Of a stretch of 64,000 nucleotides of DNA, positions 25,873 to 34,267 are shown piece by piece. The stretch is from Flavobacteriales bacterium (GTDB lineage: Bacteria; Bacteroidota; Bacteroidia; CAIKAF01), in NCBI GenBank assembly GCA_018401695.1, contig JAGYKD010000001.1, positions 536,016-600,015 of the forward strand, in the 5' to 3' direction. Positions within the stretch are counted from its first letter, which is position 1. Every line of letters starts with the position of its first letter. The notes beneath the pieces are model-generated. The model ran no database searches. It was not told the DNA's origin and saw only the letters and a program-made list of their open reading frames with translations. The position numbers were made by a program, and so were the translations under genes.

Positions 25873-27405
25873 ATGGAAGTACGACTTATACTGGGAGATC
25901 AACTCAATGCAGGCCACCCCTGGTTCAAAGAAACCCATCCAAAGGTGTTGTACCTCATGATGGAAATGCGCCAAGAAACCGACTACGTGCGCCACCACGC
26001 CCAAAAAGTACTCGGATTCTTCGCCGCTATGCGACGCTTTGCCGAACATCTTGAATCTCAGGGACACGCGGTGCGCTACCTAAAAATTAACGATGCCCAA
26101 AACCGCCAAAACCTAAAAGAAAACCTCGAAACCGTAATTAAAGCAGCAAAGGCCAAGGCCTGGGCCTACCAAGCGCCCGACGAATACCGTTTGGACCAAC
26201 AACTCCAAGAAATAGCCAAGCATTTAGCCCTGCCCTACCGAATGGAGGACAGCCACCACTTTTTGACCCAAAGGCAAGACCTGGCCGAGCATTTCAAAGG
26301 CAAGAAAACCTACCTTATGGAATCCTTTTACCGGGCCATGCGCAAAAAGTACGGCATCCTCATGGACCCCGGACAACAGCCCGCCGGGGGAAAATGGAAC
26401 TTTGACGCACAAAACCGCAAAAAATATCAGGGAAGCCCAAGCATTCCTAAACCCTGGGTAAAAAATCACAACCTAGAGTATTTGTGGAAAGAACTAGAAC
26501 AAGCCGGTATTCAAACCCTGGGCCAACCTGCAGCAGAGGCATTCCCATGGCCTTTGGACAGGCAGGAAGCCCTCGACCAGCTGAACGATTTTACCGAACG
26601 CCTACTGCCTTGGTTTGGAGATTTCCAAGACGCCATGGTGCGCCAAACCTGGACCTTATGGCATAGCCGACTTAGCTTTGCCCTCAACACCAAAATGCTG
26701 CAGCCCCTCGAGGTCATTCAAGCCGCCGAAAAGGCCTGGAGGCAGAACCCCGAAGTCTATCCCCTGCACGCCGTAGAGGGATTCATCCGCCAAATCCTCG
26801 GTTGGCGCGAATACATGCGTGGCATCTATTGGGCACACATGCCCTCCTACGCTCAAATGAATTTCTTCGATCACCAAAACCCGCTCCCCGCTTGGTTTTG
26901 GACCGGAAAAACCAAAATGCGCTGCTTAAGCGAAGCCATTGGGCAGTCCCTAGACAAAGCCTACGCCCACCACATTCAACGACTTATGGTCACCGGAGCC
27001 TTTGGACTCATGGCCGGCATTCACCCCGACGAATTGGACCGTTGGTACCTGGGCATCTACATCGACGCCATCGAATGGGTCGAAATCACCAACACCCGCG
27101 GCATGAGCCAATTCGCCGACGGCGGCATCGTAGGCACCAAACCCTACCTGGGCACGGCCGCATACATGCACCGCATGGGCGATTACTGCAGCAGCTGCCC
27201 CTACGACCGCAACGACAAAACCGGCCCGAACGCCTGCCCCCTCAACAGCTTATATTGGGACTTTTACGCGCGCAACCGCAACAAACTCCACAACAACCCG
27301 CGCATTGGCATGATGTACCGCACCTGGGACAAAATGCCCCCCGACACCCAAAAAGAAATCCGCAGCCGCGCCGCATGGCTCTTGGAACACATGGACAAGC
27401 TCTAA
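25873..27405 (+). CDS. FeS-containing bacterial photolyase (6-4 type, PhrB/DPRP family)
   Basis: A 510-residue protein of the iron-sulfur bacterial cryptochrome/photolyase family. The N-terminal domain opens MEVRLILGDQLNAGHPWF. The C-terminal FAD domain has VEGFIRQILGWREYMRGIYWAHMP and GIYIDAIEWVEITNTRGMSQFADGG. The four cluster cysteines fit CLSEAIGQ, YCSSCPYD and NACPLN. Members repair (6-4) photoproducts with light. It follows the DUF429-like gene by 24 bp and is probably co-transcribed with the DASH gene, giving complementary repair of the two main UV lesions. Confidence 0.9.
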   Translation: MEVRLILGDQLNAGHPWFKETHPKVLYLMMEMRQETDYVRHHAQKVLGFFAAMRRFAEHLESQGHAVRYLKINDAQNRQNLKENLETVIKAAKAKAWAYQAPDEYRLDQQLQEIAKHLALPYRMEDSHHFLTQRQDLAEHFKGKKTYLMESFYRAMRKKYGILMDPGQQPAGGKWNFDAQNRKKYQGSPSIPKPWVKNHNLEYLWKELEQAGIQTLGQPAAEAFPWPLDRQEALDQLNDFTERLLPWFGDFQDAMVRQTWTLWHSRLSFALNTKMLQPLEVIQAAEKAWRQNPEVYPLHAVEGFIRQILGWREYMRGIYWAHMPSYAQMNFFDHQNPLPAWFWTGKTKMRCLSEAIGQSLDKAYAHHIQRLMVTGAFGLMAGIHPDELDRWYLGIYIDAIEWVEITNTRGMSQFADGGIVGTKPYLGTAAYMHRMGDYCSSCPYDRNDKTGPNACPLNSLYWDFYARNRNKLHNNPRIGMMYRTWDKMPPDTQKEIRSRAAWLLEHMDKL

Positions 27406-27439
27406 ACCTTTATTTTCTTTGAAGGAAAGGGTGTGAGGC

Positions 27440-27625
27440 CACCTGCCCCGCCTTCCCGCAGGCCTGCGCAGGGCACCGGGCCCTCCCTCCAAGTCCTCGT
27501 TTGGCGGCTAAGGGCAGTCATGCCCTGCGGGGTCCCCCCAAGTTTCGGGGGCCTCCTCGGGCAGCCTGCCCTAAACCGCCAAACTCCGGGCTTTCCGTAC
27601 CGGTCCCTGGTGGATGGTATCTTCT
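27440..27625. repeat. GC-rich hairpin element, copy J
   Basis: TTTGGCGGCTAAGGGCAG pairs with CTGCCCTAAACCGCCAAA. The apex, read on the minus strand, contains GGAGGCCCCCGAAACTTGGG, close to the apices of copies E and I. Its ends resemble copy A. It fills the gap between two converging genes. Confidence 0.75.
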
Positions 27626-27665
27626 AATATCCCCTTAACCAAGAAAAAATGGGGATACTCCCTCC

Positions 27666-30600
27666 TTAAAAAAAAGCCCGCAACTGCGCCGAAGCCAAAT
27701 GCACCGTAGGGTTTCCGGGCGATTGACGGCCTTCGTATTGCACCGTAAGTTGTAAATTATCGCCCAAACTTCGAAGTACGGTTAAGCCCCAGGTGAAATT
27801 ACTCCCCGGAACCAAACTTTCCAGCATTTCAAACTGCAAAGGACTTTGCTCCGGTCCGTCAAACACATTGTAAATGTAGCGCATCCGTAGTTCCACGCTT
27901 CCTTTCCCCGGGTCGTTCCACTTCACCTCTGCTGCCGGTTGAAACATTTGAGCCATTTCCCCTCCCTCCTGCACGATGCCCGCACTTTCAAAAGCTTGGT
28001 TCAAGCGCTCCGTATAATTAAAACTTAAGCCTGCCCGCCAACGTACCCCCGGCTGAAACCAAAGTTTGGGCTGCACCGAGGCTTCCCGCAATTCAAATTC
28101 CCGGTTGCGCAACAAATCGGCACGTCGGCTTCTATTGCCCAACCTAGCTTCTGTTTCCAAGGTCCAGTATTTATGAAAACTCCAACGCACGCGTCCCAAA
28201 TGCCCCGCTTGACTCTGCAATTCCCGCCCTCCGGAAAGCAAACTTTGCCGCATTTGCTCCTGCCAGGTGTATTCCAAACTCAAATCTCCTCCAAACCGGT
28301 TCCAATACACCGACTGCCGAAATTGGTATTGAATGGAAAGCAAATTGGTGTCGCGAATGTCGGGTGGCAAGGGATTTAGTACCTCTATGGGTTGATCCGT
28401 AGCGGTTTTGCGGTCGGTTCTAAACACCGTCTGTGAGGAGGCTCGATGCAAGGCACGTTTCCACCAGGCACTTTCTTTCTTTTTCCAGGCGGCCGGACTG
28501 CGCAGGTTCAATTGCCCGGTAAATCGATTGAACCAAGCGCGAACGTATTCGTTGGTGGGCAACCAAACCCGAACATAGCTTAGTCCGTCGGTTCCTGTTA
28601 CGGTGCCGCTTCTGGGTTCAAACTCATCCCGCGCCTGCAATCCGTCCTTGTTGTAATCAATCCATACAAAATCGCCCAAACCATTTAAGCTGGGAATAAA
28701 CTGGTAATCTCTCTGATTTTCAAGTCCGGCGCCGGTTTCATAAAACAGGTCCAGTTTAATGGCTTGTTTAAACCAGGAGGCCTGATAATCGGCTCGGGTA
28801 AGGATGTTTGAAGCCGCCTGAACATTGGTTAAGCCGCTGTCTAGAATGTTCAATTCCCTCCAAGTGACCGTAAGATCTAAGCGATTGCCCTTGGCTCCTT
28901 TAACGGCGGCTTGCATGCCGGCATGGTGGGCCACCGATGCATTCCTAAGTTCGGTGGTGTCGGGCAGTTCATCCAACCTCCAGCGATAAAACATGCGCCA
29001 ACTGAGTCTGCTGCTGTCGCCGCTTCCAAACCAGCCTTCCACATCATGAAACGTGTAGGAAGATGCCAACAAACTGTCGGAGTTCAATAGGCGCTGTGGG
29101 TTGACCTCATTTTCTCCTTTGGCACCCAAGGCAAAAAACTTCCAAGATCTAGTCAGGGCCCAGTTTTGCCTCAAAAAAAGTCCCTCCCACACTTGGTCGC
29201 GGGTGCGCGTAGAGGAGCCTTGCCAATCCAGACTCCATCCCTTGCGCAGGAATTTCAAAGCGGCTTTTTGCCGAAGCCCACTAAAGCTGTTGCCTTTCTC
29301 ATAGGCTTGCAATTGGTAGAAAAACTCCTGTGCTCCGTTTTTAAGACGTATTCCGGCCTGGGGAAGGTAATCGATGCCCTCCAATTGCCGCTCCAATACT
29401 TGGTTTGGATTGTTTCTGTTCACCAAATTCCAATCCCGCTCAAACTCCACCGACCTAAAGCGAATAAAAGGTCTAAAATGGCGGTCCACCTGTTCCATAG
29501 CCAGCGATGGCTCCAGAATCAATGAATCGCCCCAAAGCTTGGTTAAGGCAAAAGGCCTTGACAACTCCATTCGATAGGCATAGCCTTGATTGTCGGCAGC
29601 ATCCAAATCCGAAAAACGGTTTTGGTCAAAATGACTCAAGGCAGCCTCTACTTTCCAACGCCAAGGCCCTTGGGTAGACTGGGCCCCTAAAACCAGCATT
29701 TGTTGCAAGCGTGGGGCTACTAAAGGTTCCACCGGCGCATAGCTTCCGGAAGAGCTGCCGTCGGCATTTGGAGCCACCCAGCCATACACCCGGCCATTGG
29801 ACTCGGTGGCTACGGGCTCGTAATCGCCATTTCCGGGTCCTACATAGCTAAAGCGTACCCTCCAAAGCGCCGTTTGGGGATCGGTAGAAATCACAAAAAT
29901 GGGATAGGAAGTCCCATTGACCAAGCTGTCTACCTTTTTGTACCTCAGCTCGTCGGGACTATAGCCCACCGAATCGGCGGTGGAACTTAAGGCCTGCAAG
30001 CTGCTATCGCCCGCAGCGGCAAGCAGTGCTTTGTCTTCTTCGGAGAGGGAAGTATTGACGGGACTGTTGCCATCGTCGAATTCCGTAAAAAATTGCAAAG
30101 TGGTGCGCACAGAACCCAAATCCCAGGCGTGACCGGCCTGCACCATCCATCGTTGGTACCTGCGGTCGGCATATTCAAACTCAACCACAATACGGTTGTC
30201 TTTGGTAATCATCCGCTTGGAAGTGAACTGAAGCTCCGCCGTATTGTAATCGATGATGTAATCGTAGTCTTGGCCTCGGGTCATTTTTTGCCCATCTACA
30301 TACACTGCTTCGGAGCCGGACAAAATAATGATGAAACTCTCTCCGTCGTTTCCGTTTAATCGATAGGGGCCTAAATTTCCCTCTTGTCCTTGGAATTCTT
30401 GCCGTCGAAATTTTCCGCGGGAAACAGCCCCGGCAGCACGTAGCTCCTGTGCCCCTTGTGGCCAAGATTTTCCCAACAGGCGGTTGGGGATTTTGGTAGA
30501 GGCCATAAGCCCTTGTCCTCGTTTGCGCAATACCAAAAAATAGCCGGGTAGAGGATTCAACCAAAAGTCTCCGGCGGTAAGGGAGTGCTCGTCTTTGTGC

Positions 30601-31217
30601 AAACGCACATAAATTTGGTCAAAATCTTGGAGTTGCCGGGTATTTCCATCGGGTTGCACGGGAATGTTCTCGTCGGTAATGGCCGCCTCAATGCCAATAT
30701 CCTCGTTGAGCATACCGCTCAATTGCAAATTAAAGGAAGAGAGTAAGGTAGCGTCGGTGGCGCTTCCAAAAGCTACCCCACGGGTCAAGCTTCCCGATTT
30801 GCGCAGCTGACCGTTATTGCCCATGAGTCGGTCCACCAAATCCGGTTCGGGCCGGTTTAGAATTCGAAAGTCCGGAAAAGGGTTAGAATCAATGGGTACC
30901 GGATTCCAATACGGATCGCGTAAGGTATCGTACAGACGAAAAGGGAGAACCCTAAAGCTAACCCAAAGGGTGTCTTTCAATTTCTGGGGCAAGCACCATT
31001 GATTGTTGGCCAAATCCAAAATCCAGTCTTGAGATGCAGGGCTTAAAAGTCCGGGTTTGGGCCCTGTGACCAAAGTCCCCGGCATAAGGTTTAGGCTATC
31101 GCCCACACAAGATTGCCCGGGCAACAAGCGTAGGGTGCGCAAAGAGCTTTGCGCATGCCCCTGAATAAAGACCGGCATCCAAAGCATGGAAACATAAAAA
31201 AAGAGGGCGGCTCTCAT
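27666..31217 (-). CDS. Large outer-membrane beta-barrel-like protein
   Basis: From the ATG at 31217, chosen because it starts a signal peptide (MRAALFFYVSMLWMPVFIQGHAQ), the protein is 1183 residues; the upstream start at 31280 adds a tail that does not look like a signal. The part SGSLTRGVAFGSATDATLLS then NEDIGIEAAITDENIPVQPD, ending in QLQDFDQIYVRL, resembles segments of SprA-type gliding/type IX secretion proteins. The rest is rich in alternating aromatic strands (WRWKVEAALSHFD, YRMELSRPF, LRFSNR-like) ending in FF, as in outer-membrane barrels. The function is unknown; it is too short to be SprA itself. No partner genes adjoin it. Confidence 0.6.
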   Translation of the reverse strand: MRAALFFYVSMLWMPVFIQGHAQSSLRTLRLLPGQSCVGDSLNLMPGTLVTGPKPGLLSPASQDWILDLANNQWCLPQKLKDTLWVSFRVLPFRLYDTLRDPYWNPVPIDSNPFPDFRILNRPEPDLVDRLMGNNGQLRKSGSLTRGVAFGSATDATLLSSFNLQLSGMLNEDIGIEAAITDENIPVQPDGNTRQLQDFDQIYVRLHKDEHSLTAGDFWLNPLPGYFLVLRKRGQGLMASTKIPNRLLGKSWPQGAQELRAAGAVSRGKFRRQEFQGQEGNLGPYRLNGNDGESFIIILSGSEAVYVDGQKMTRGQDYDYIIDYNTAELQFTSKRMITKDNRIVVEFEYADRRYQRWMVQAGHAWDLGSVRTTLQFFTEFDDGNSPVNTSLSEEDKALLAAAGDSSLQALSSTADSVGYSPDELRYKKVDSLVNGTSYPIFVISTDPQTALWRVRFSYVGPGNGDYEPVATESNGRVYGWVAPNADGSSSGSYAPVEPLVAPRLQQMLVLGAQSTQGPWRWKVEAALSHFDQNRFSDLDAADNQGYAYRMELSRPFALTKLWGDSLILEPSLAMEQVDRHFRPFIRFRSVEFERDWNLVNRNNPNQVLERQLEGIDYLPQAGIRLKNGAQEFFYQLQAYEKGNSFSGLRQKAALKFLRKGWSLDWQGSSTRTRDQVWEGLFLRQNWALTRSWKFFALGAKGENEVNPQRLLNSDSLLASSYTFHDVEGWFGSGDSSRLSWRMFYRWRLDELPDTTELRNASVAHHAGMQAAVKGAKGNRLDLTVTWRELNILDSGLTNVQAASNILTRADYQASWFKQAIKLDLFYETGAGLENQRDYQFIPSLNGLGDFVWIDYNKDGLQARDEFEPRSGTVTGTDGLSYVRVWLPTNEYVRAWFNRFTGQLNLRSPAAWKKKESAWWKRALHRASSQTVFRTDRKTATDQPIEVLNPLPPDIRDTNLLSIQYQFRQSVYWNRFGGDLSLEYTWQEQMRQSLLSGGRELQSQAGHLGRVRWSFHKYWTLETEARLGNRSRRADLLRNREFELREASVQPKLWFQPGVRWRAGLSFNYTERLNQAFESAGIVQEGGEMAQMFQPAAEVKWNDPGKGSVELRMRYIYNVFDGPEQSPLQFEMLESLVPGSNFTWGLTVLRSLGDNLQLTVQYEGRQSPGNPTVHLASAQLRAFF

Positions 31218-31326
31218 GGGCAAACTCAAAGGTACATCAAGGAGGGGATTTGAAGCAAGCGGGCTGAACAAGCTTCCCATGGCAGTTTCCTTAGCCTGAG
31301 CAAAAACAAGATTTAATCAAGCTTTG

Positions 31327-31334
31327 TATCTTTG
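31327..31334 (+). promoter_or_regulatory. Minus-7 box for tRNA-Arg
   Basis: TATCTTTG fits the Bacteroidetes TAnnTTTG minus-7 consensus and lies 28 bp before the tRNA 5' end. A matching minus-33 box is not clear. Confidence 0.45.
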
Positions 31335-31361
31335 GCGACCGATAAGCGCAGCTGATCGATT

Positions 31362-31433
31362 GGCTCCATAGTTCAAGGGATAGAATAGAAGTTTCCTAAA
31401 CTTTAGATCCAGGTTCGAGTCCTGGTGGAGCCA
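31362..31433 (+). tRNA. tRNA-Arg (anticodon CCT)
   Basis: A 72-nt cloverleaf. The acceptor GGCTCCA pairs with TGGAGCC. The D arm is GTTC-AAGGGATA-GAAT, the anticodon stem GAAGT pairs with ACTTT around loop TTCCTAA (anticodon CCT, reading AGG). The T arm is CCAGG-TTCGAGT-CCTGG, and the discriminator is A. No CCA is encoded. It stands alone between a large minus-strand gene and a lipoprotein gene. Confidence 0.95.
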
Positions 31434-31498
31434 CAACGTAGTGCATATGCCTTAAATAAACTATCTTTCAATCTTTGGAGGGTTTTTTTTAGATGGTT

Positions 31499-31693
31499 TT
31501 ACCTTGAGCTTTTACCTACAGCAATCTCCGCCTTGAGCCCACAACTCCACCCATTCAAATGCTGTGGTTGCGCATCTTGTAGCATAAAGGAAATTTCAAA
31601 ATTGATTCGAGAGAACGTCCCTCCTGAAATCAAGCTTCCACCAAATGTAAAACCAAAAATTAACGCACTGAATGTTAGTAATTTATTTTTCAC
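31499..31693 (-). CDS. Doubtful small exported peptide
   Basis: A 64-codon frame with a GTG start in the 320-bp gap after tRNA-Arg. Its first 28 residues (KNKLLTFSALIFGFTFGGSL) look like a signal peptide, followed by a short mature part with two cysteines. No homology is recognised and there is no promoter box in a good place, so it may be chance. Confidence 0.2.
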   Translation of the reverse strand: MKNKLLTFSALIFGFTFGGSLISGGTFSRINFEISFMLQDAQPQHLNGWSCGLKAEIAVGKSSR

Positions 31694-31701
31694 CCAGTGT
31701 G

Positions 31702-31732
31702 TTGTTTTATATGTTTCTTCCGCCTAAATTTG
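31702..31732 (+). promoter_or_regulatory. Promoter of lipoprotein gene 31758
   Basis: A TAAATTTG minus-7 box (31725-31732) is preceded at about 19-20 bp by GTTG (31701-31704), a partial minus-33 match. The lipoprotein ATG follows 25 bp later. Confidence 0.5.
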
Positions 31733-31757
31733 GAATAGAATTGAACATTATTATACT

Positions 31758-32150
31758 ATGAAGACAACTTTCCTTTTTATTGCTGCATCCACTGCACTCC
31801 TTTTGGCCTCATGCGGCCAAAGCGAAACCGAAATTCTTCAAGACGGACCTTGGAATGTAGACGAAATTTTGGTGGATGGTCAAGATGCCACCCCCGAACA
31901 AACTACCTGGACTTTTAGTGAAGGGGGGACTTTTACACAAAGTTCTCCGGCTGATGGCACCGAAACAGGCACTTATACCTTTGATGAGGAAACCAATGCC
32001 TTGTCCATAACTATAGATATGGATGGCATTCAAGGTACTTTAAGTGCCACCTTATCCGAATTGGAATCCAACAGCATGTCCGGAACAGGAAACATTAGTG
32101 TTTTAGGGATGAATGTGGCTACGTTTAGCGCCAAAGCCAGCCGGCCTTAA
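31758..32150 (+). CDS. Small lipocalin-like lipoprotein, paralogue 1
   Basis: A 130-residue protein with a lipoprotein signal (MKTTFLFIAASTALLLASCG), so it is anchored by Cys19. The mature part, ETEILQDGPWNVDEILVDGQ then TWTFSEGGTFTQ and GTYTFDEETNALSI, looks like a small beta-sandwich or lipocalin-like fold. A close paralogue lies at 32456 (both have TEILQDGPW and end in EASRP/KASRP), and a distant one may lie at 47302. Own promoter and a strong terminator make this a single-gene unit. Function unknown. Confidence 0.8.
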   Translation: MKTTFLFIAASTALLLASCGQSETEILQDGPWNVDEILVDGQDATPEQTTWTFSEGGTFTQSSPADGTETGTYTFDEETNALSITIDMDGIQGTLSATLSELESNSMSGTGNISVLGMNVATFSAKASRP

Positions 32151-32170
32151 TCTTAAGACCTTTTTTTGGA

Positions 32171-32199
32171 CGGCAAACCGACTTCGGTTTGCCGTTTTT
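32171..32199 (+). terminator. Intrinsic terminator after lipoprotein 1
   Basis: A perfect 10-bp stem, CGGCAAACCG with CGGTTTGCCG around loop ACTT, is followed by five T residues. It begins 21 bp after the lipoprotein stop codon. Confidence 0.9.
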
Positions 32200-32214
32200 G
32201 TTTAAGCACTTCAT

Positions 32215-32375
32215 AAAATGGCCTCCCGGCCCCCACGGAGGACCCGCTGCAGCCGAGTGGCTTGGGGCATGCAGGCCTGCCGAAGCCCCAAAGCCTTTTG
32301 GGGATCTCGGTCAGGCCGCAAGCCCCGCCACTCGGCAAAGCTGGCCGAAGCCAAGGGCCGGATACGGAGCAGGAT
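32215..32375. repeat. GC-rich hairpin element, copy G
   Basis: GAGTGGCTTGGGGC pairs loosely with GCCCCGCCACTC, with inner GGCCTGCCGAAGCCCC and GGGGATCTCGGTCAGGCC. The right end GGCCGGATACGGAGC resembles the GGCCGGAGACGGAT end of copies B-D. It lies between the two paralogous lipoproteins. Confidence 0.55.
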
Positions 32376-32455
32376 GTATTAGATAGGAAGGCCCAAATTC
32401 ATTATGCAACGAAAAACTTGTTTAGAACATCTTTGTTTTAGTAAAAACTAGACAC

Positions 32456-32842
32456 ATGCGTAGCGTATTTTTATTTTCGGTGGTGTTGATGCTGTTGGCA
32501 TCTTGCTCCTCCAGCAAAACCGAAATTTTGCAAGATGGCCCTTGGATTGTGGAGTCGGCCGGTTTGGAGGGGGTTGCATTCACTCCGCAAGGCACCCAAT
32601 GGTTTTTCTTGGAAAGTGGGATTTTTCGGCAGGTGGATCCAAATACCGGCACTACCGAAGGCAGCTATACTTTTAACGAAGAGCTTAACAAATTGATTCT
32701 AAATATTGATTTCAATGGGCTTTCGGCCAATATTGACCTTACGCTTTCGGCCTTGGACGACAACCTTATGGTGGGTTCCGGTCCGCTGTCTGCGCTTAGT
32801 TTTCCGATTGGCACCGTTACGGTAGAGGCAAGTCGGCCGTAA
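32456..32842 (+). CDS. Small lipocalin-like lipoprotein, paralogue 2
   Basis: A 128-residue lipoprotein with lipobox MLLASCSSS. After the Cys it reads KTEILQDGPWIVESAGLEGV, then TQWFFLESGIFRQVDPNTGT and GSYTFNEELNKL, clearly related to the gene at 31758. It ends VTVEASRP. The pair probably arose by duplication, now separated by a terminator and a GC-rich element. No partner protein is indicated. The next gene, the TolC-like outer-membrane protein, starts 63 bp later but may have its own promoter. Confidence 0.8.
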   Translation: MRSVFLFSVVLMLLASCSSSKTEILQDGPWIVESAGLEGVAFTPQGTQWFFLESGIFRQVDPNTGTTEGSYTFNEELNKLILNIDFNGLSANIDLTLSALDDNLMVGSGPLSALSFPIGTVTVEASRP

Positions 32843-32905
32843 ATCAATCCATCAATTGCACATTTTTAACAGGGCGAATTGCAGAACATTCTGCAACTTT
32901 ACCCC

Positions 32906-34264
32906 ATGAGAACGCTGCCGGTTTTATGGCTGAGCCTTAGCATGATGTTGGCTCTTGGGCTTAGAGCACAGAACTCAGAGTCTTTGACTCTCACCAAATG
33001 CTTGGAAGTAGCCAAAGAAAACAACATCAATCTGCGCCAGATTCAATGGCAAAGAGCACAAGCCAAAGCCAATTTGACGCAATCTTGGGCTAGGCTGTTT
33101 CCTACCTTAAATACTTCTGCCAGCGCTTCTGAAAATTTCGGACTCAATTTTGACCCCAACTCACTTACCCTGCAATCGAGCAACTACAGCAGCATGTCGC
33201 TGGGGGCCAGCAGCACCCTGAATGTATTCGATGGATTGCAGCGCTACCATACCATTCGGTCGGGCAGCAGCAGTTACAAAGCGGCCCAACTGGACTTTCA
33301 GCAGGCCTTGGACGATTTGTACCTCAACGTGGCGGACCTATTTTTGCAAGTAGTTTTTGCGGAAGAGCGGCTATCCATAGCGGAAAAGCAAATGGAATTG
33401 TTAGAGGCTCAAGTAGAACGCACCCAACTGCTCTACGAGAGCGGCAGTTTGGTCAAAGGAGAATACCTGAGCATGAAAGCCCAGGCCGCCAGTCAAGAAA
33501 CCCAAGTAATTACGGCACAAAACGCCCTAAATATTGCCAAGCTTTCGCTTGCTCAAGCCTTAAACATAGAAGATACCCAACCCGACATTCAACGTCCGGA
33601 TTTTGGGGCCTTGCAGTTGCCCAAACCTACGGCTTTGCCTGCTGCACAATTGGTTTATGAAGAGGCTGTGGGCATAAGACCTGCGGTAGAAGCCGCAGGT
33701 CTCCGTGTAAATGCCCGGCGCTACGATTTGGCCACCAGCCGAGGCGCCTACCTTCCCAACCTAAATTTTAATGCCAATATGGGAACGGTGTATTCGGAAC
33801 TGAGGCTGCAAAACCCTTTTGACCCGACCTCTCCTCCTATTCCCCTTGGTGAACAACTTCGGCAAAACAACGCGCAGACCCTGAGTTTTGGCCTCAGTAT
33901 CCCCATTTTTAATGGGTTGAGCGTTCGGACCCAAGTGCAACAGGCCAAAATTGGACTGGAAACGGCCAAACTAAATTTGGAAAACGAAAAGCTTCAGCTC
34001 AAAAACACGATTTTCAGAGCCTATGCCGATGCACAGGCTGCCTATGCAGTGTACCGTGCCAATTTAGAAAATGCGGCAGCACTCGAAGAAGCCTTCAGCT
34101 ATGCTCAGGAACGCTTTGAATTGCAAGCCATACAGCCGGTAGAATACAACGATGCGGCTACGCGTCTGTTCAATGCCAAAGCCGAACTGCTCATTGCCGA
34201 ATTTGATTATATTTTTAAAACCTTGGTACTTGAATTTTACCGGGGCAAACGTTACGACTTTTAA
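32906..34264 (+). CDS. TolC-family outer-membrane efflux protein
   Basis: I use the ATG at 32906 (MRTLPVLWLSLSMMLALGLRAQ), which begins a signal peptide; the ORF track's 32879 start is a TTG. The protein is 452 residues. Two repeated alpha-hairpin units of the TolC fold are visible: AQAKANLTQSWARLFPTLNTSAS early, and YDLATSRGAYLPNLNFNANM and RTQVQQAKIGLETAKLNLENEKLQLK late. TolC trimers form the outer-membrane duct of a tripartite pump. The periplasmic adaptor follows 3 bp later. No inner-membrane transporter gene is in this cluster. Confidence 0.93.
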   Translation: MRTLPVLWLSLSMMLALGLRAQNSESLTLTKCLEVAKENNINLRQIQWQRAQAKANLTQSWARLFPTLNTSASASENFGLNFDPNSLTLQSSNYSSMSLGASSTLNVFDGLQRYHTIRSGSSSYKAAQLDFQQALDDLYLNVADLFLQVVFAEERLSIAEKQMELLEAQVERTQLLYESGSLVKGEYLSMKAQAASQETQVITAQNALNIAKLSLAQALNIEDTQPDIQRPDFGALQLPKPTALPAAQLVYEEAVGIRPAVEAAGLRVNARRYDLATSRGAYLPNLNFNANMGTVYSELRLQNPFDPTSPPIPLGEQLRQNNAQTLSFGLSIPIFNGLSVRTQVQQAKIGLETAKLNLENEKLQLKNTIFRAYADAQAAYAVYRANLENAAALEEAFSYAQERFELQAIQPVEYNDAATRLFNAKAELLIAEFDYIFKTLVLEFYRGKRYDF

Positions 34265-34267
34265 ACC

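Noticed and set aside
26802-27422. 206-aa plus-strand ORF rich in Arg/His
   Set aside because: Shadow frame of the FeS photolyase gene; low complexity and no family features.
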